Of a DNA stretch of 32,206 bases, positions 31,708-32,206 are shown in pieces. The translations under genes were made by a program, and so were the position numbers. Position 1 is the first letter of the stretch. Each line of letters opens with the position of its first letter. Location of the stretch: positions 1 to 32,206 of the forward strand of contig CAMBPB010000035.1 of the NCBI GenBank assembly GCA_945869465.1, in the 5' to 3' direction. This DNA comes from Prosthecobacter debontii. Its GTDB lineage: Bacteria > Verrucomicrobiota > Verrucomicrobiia > Verrucomicrobiales > Akkermansiaceae. The notes below the pieces were generated by a model. It searched no databases, had not been told where the DNA came from, and was given only the letters and a program-made list of their open reading frames with translations.

Positions 31708-32206
31708 ATGGTTAGTAAATTCTGGCGAATGAAGTTAGTTTATATGTGGTTTTTTGCTGCAGCCATTCCGGCCGTGGCCGATATCGACTCGGGCGGCGGC
31801 AGTGTGTCTGTTGGCAGCATGACCAACCACGCCTCCATCGGATCGTCCTTTGCCACCGGGAATTCAGCCGTCGGGACTAATGAGAACAAGAGCGGGCTAA
31901 TTCAGGTGCTCTTCACCGGAAACGCCGCCAATCCCGATGCGAACGCCAACGGCCTTCCCGACCAGTGGGAGAATCAATACTTCCCAGGCCAAATGCTGAA
32001 CCCACTGGCAGATGCGGACGGCGACGGCACCAGCAACCTCATGGAGTATGTGGCTGGTACGAATCCAACCGACCGTTCATCCAAACTCCAGCCAACAGGC
32101 ACCCACAATGGCTCGATCTACACCATGCCGATCCAGACCGTAGCGGGTAGAAACTACAAGGTCTGGGTCACCAAGGATCTGAGCAGCTGGACCCTCCAGC
32201 AGAGCT
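31708..32206 (+). CDS. Secreted protein with Ca-binding-type repeat, partial at window edge
   Basis: The frame runs off the right edge, giving at least 166 residues. Two in-frame starts are possible, 31708 (directly after aaaaagg) and 31729 (MKLVYMWFFAAAIPAVA). Both give a signal peptide cleaved before DIDSGGG. The mature part starts with a Gly/Ser/Thr-rich strand region (GGSVSVGSMTNHASIGSSFA). It continues into a verrucomicrobial/thrombospondin-type-3-like calcium segment (NPDANANGLPDQWENQYF, then PLADADGDGTSNLMEYVAGTNP) and the usual export-tail opening 'GRNYKVWVTKDLSSW'. This looks like the compact family of small exported proteins ending in such a tail. It begins only 22 bases after the 79-bp repeat, so its native promoter may have been replaced. 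Confidence 0.75.
   Translation, partial: MVSKFWRMKLVYMWFFAAAIPAVADIDSGGGSVSVGSMTNHASIGSSFATGNSAVGTNENKSGLIQVLFTGNAANPDANANGLPDQWENQYFPGQMLNPLADADGDGTSNLMEYVAGTNPTDRSSKLQPTGTHNGSIYTMPIQTVAGRNYKVWVTKDLSSWTLQQS

Noticed and set aside
1..32206. Recurrent CTAAC/GTTAG pentamer, apparently skewed to the plus strand
   Set aside because: By eye I count about 24 CTAAC and 10 GTTAG. That is no more than expected at about 60% GC, and the skew follows partly from codon pairs in plus-strand genes.
1..32206. CRISPR arrays, tRNA or rRNA genes, prophage or plasmid functions
   Set aside because: None could be seen: no spaced identical repeats, no cloverleaf candidates and no phage or partition genes.

Overview
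The window looks like a fragment of a GC-rich (roughly 60%) chromosome from the phylum Verrucomicrobia, most likely near Verrucomicrobiales. This is inferred from gene content, not from a marker gene. The evidence is two very large secreted proteins with autotransporter-associated beta-strand (PATR) repeats, a Verru_Chthon-cassette-like pilin-type protein, C-terminal 'DxDGDG...NxxE(Y/F)' segments typical of verrucomicrobial exported proteins, and planctomycete/verrucomicrobial-style PQQ-propeller and Gfo/Idh/MocA-like proteins. I see no rRNA, tRNA or CRISPR array.

Layout. 1-5.2 kb: exported proteins of unknown function, a truncated REP-associated transposase (RAYT) and a frameshifted lipoprotein gene. 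5.4-14.7 kb: an ordinary, mostly intact block with glutamine-dependent NAD+ synthetase (nadE), a membrane-anchored TPR/beta-helix protein, a DUF3820 protein, a divergent EamA transporter, a Tat-exported 5'-nucleotidase-like phosphohydrolase, and a CreB/CreC two-component system. Just before creB sits a three-part array matching the cre-box spacing known from E. coli. 14.8-17.7 kb: a minus-strand cluster of an alpha/beta hydrolase lacking its nucleophile serine, RNase HI, a lipid-A-type acyltransferase and a decayed SNF2 helicase. 17.7-21.8 kb: one exported protein, then a decayed stretch with multi-hairpin repeats, an 11-bp tandem repeat, a Gfo/Idh/MocA pseudogene, an intact RAYT and the C-terminal part of a GH127 glycosidase. 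21.8-32.2 kb: a GntR/LacI-type regulator divergent from a PATR protein, palindromic repeats, a truncated Verru_Chthon-like gene, a 1306-residue Calx-beta/beta-helix/PATR protein, a truncated GH29 alpha-L-fucosidase and the start of another exported protein.

The most unusual structure is a perfect 79-bp direct repeat (26940-27018 and 31608-31686). It caps two unrelated truncated genes and gives both ORFs the same in-frame tail of about 26 residues. It is either a recurrent recombination junction or an assembly artefact. The right half of the window reads as a once-functional polysaccharide-utilisation neighbourhood (GH127, GH29, beta-helix lyase-like protein, sugar-responsive regulator, oxidoreductase) that has been extensively broken. 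About eight gene remnants lie in 32 kb, alongside RAYT/REP-type repeats.
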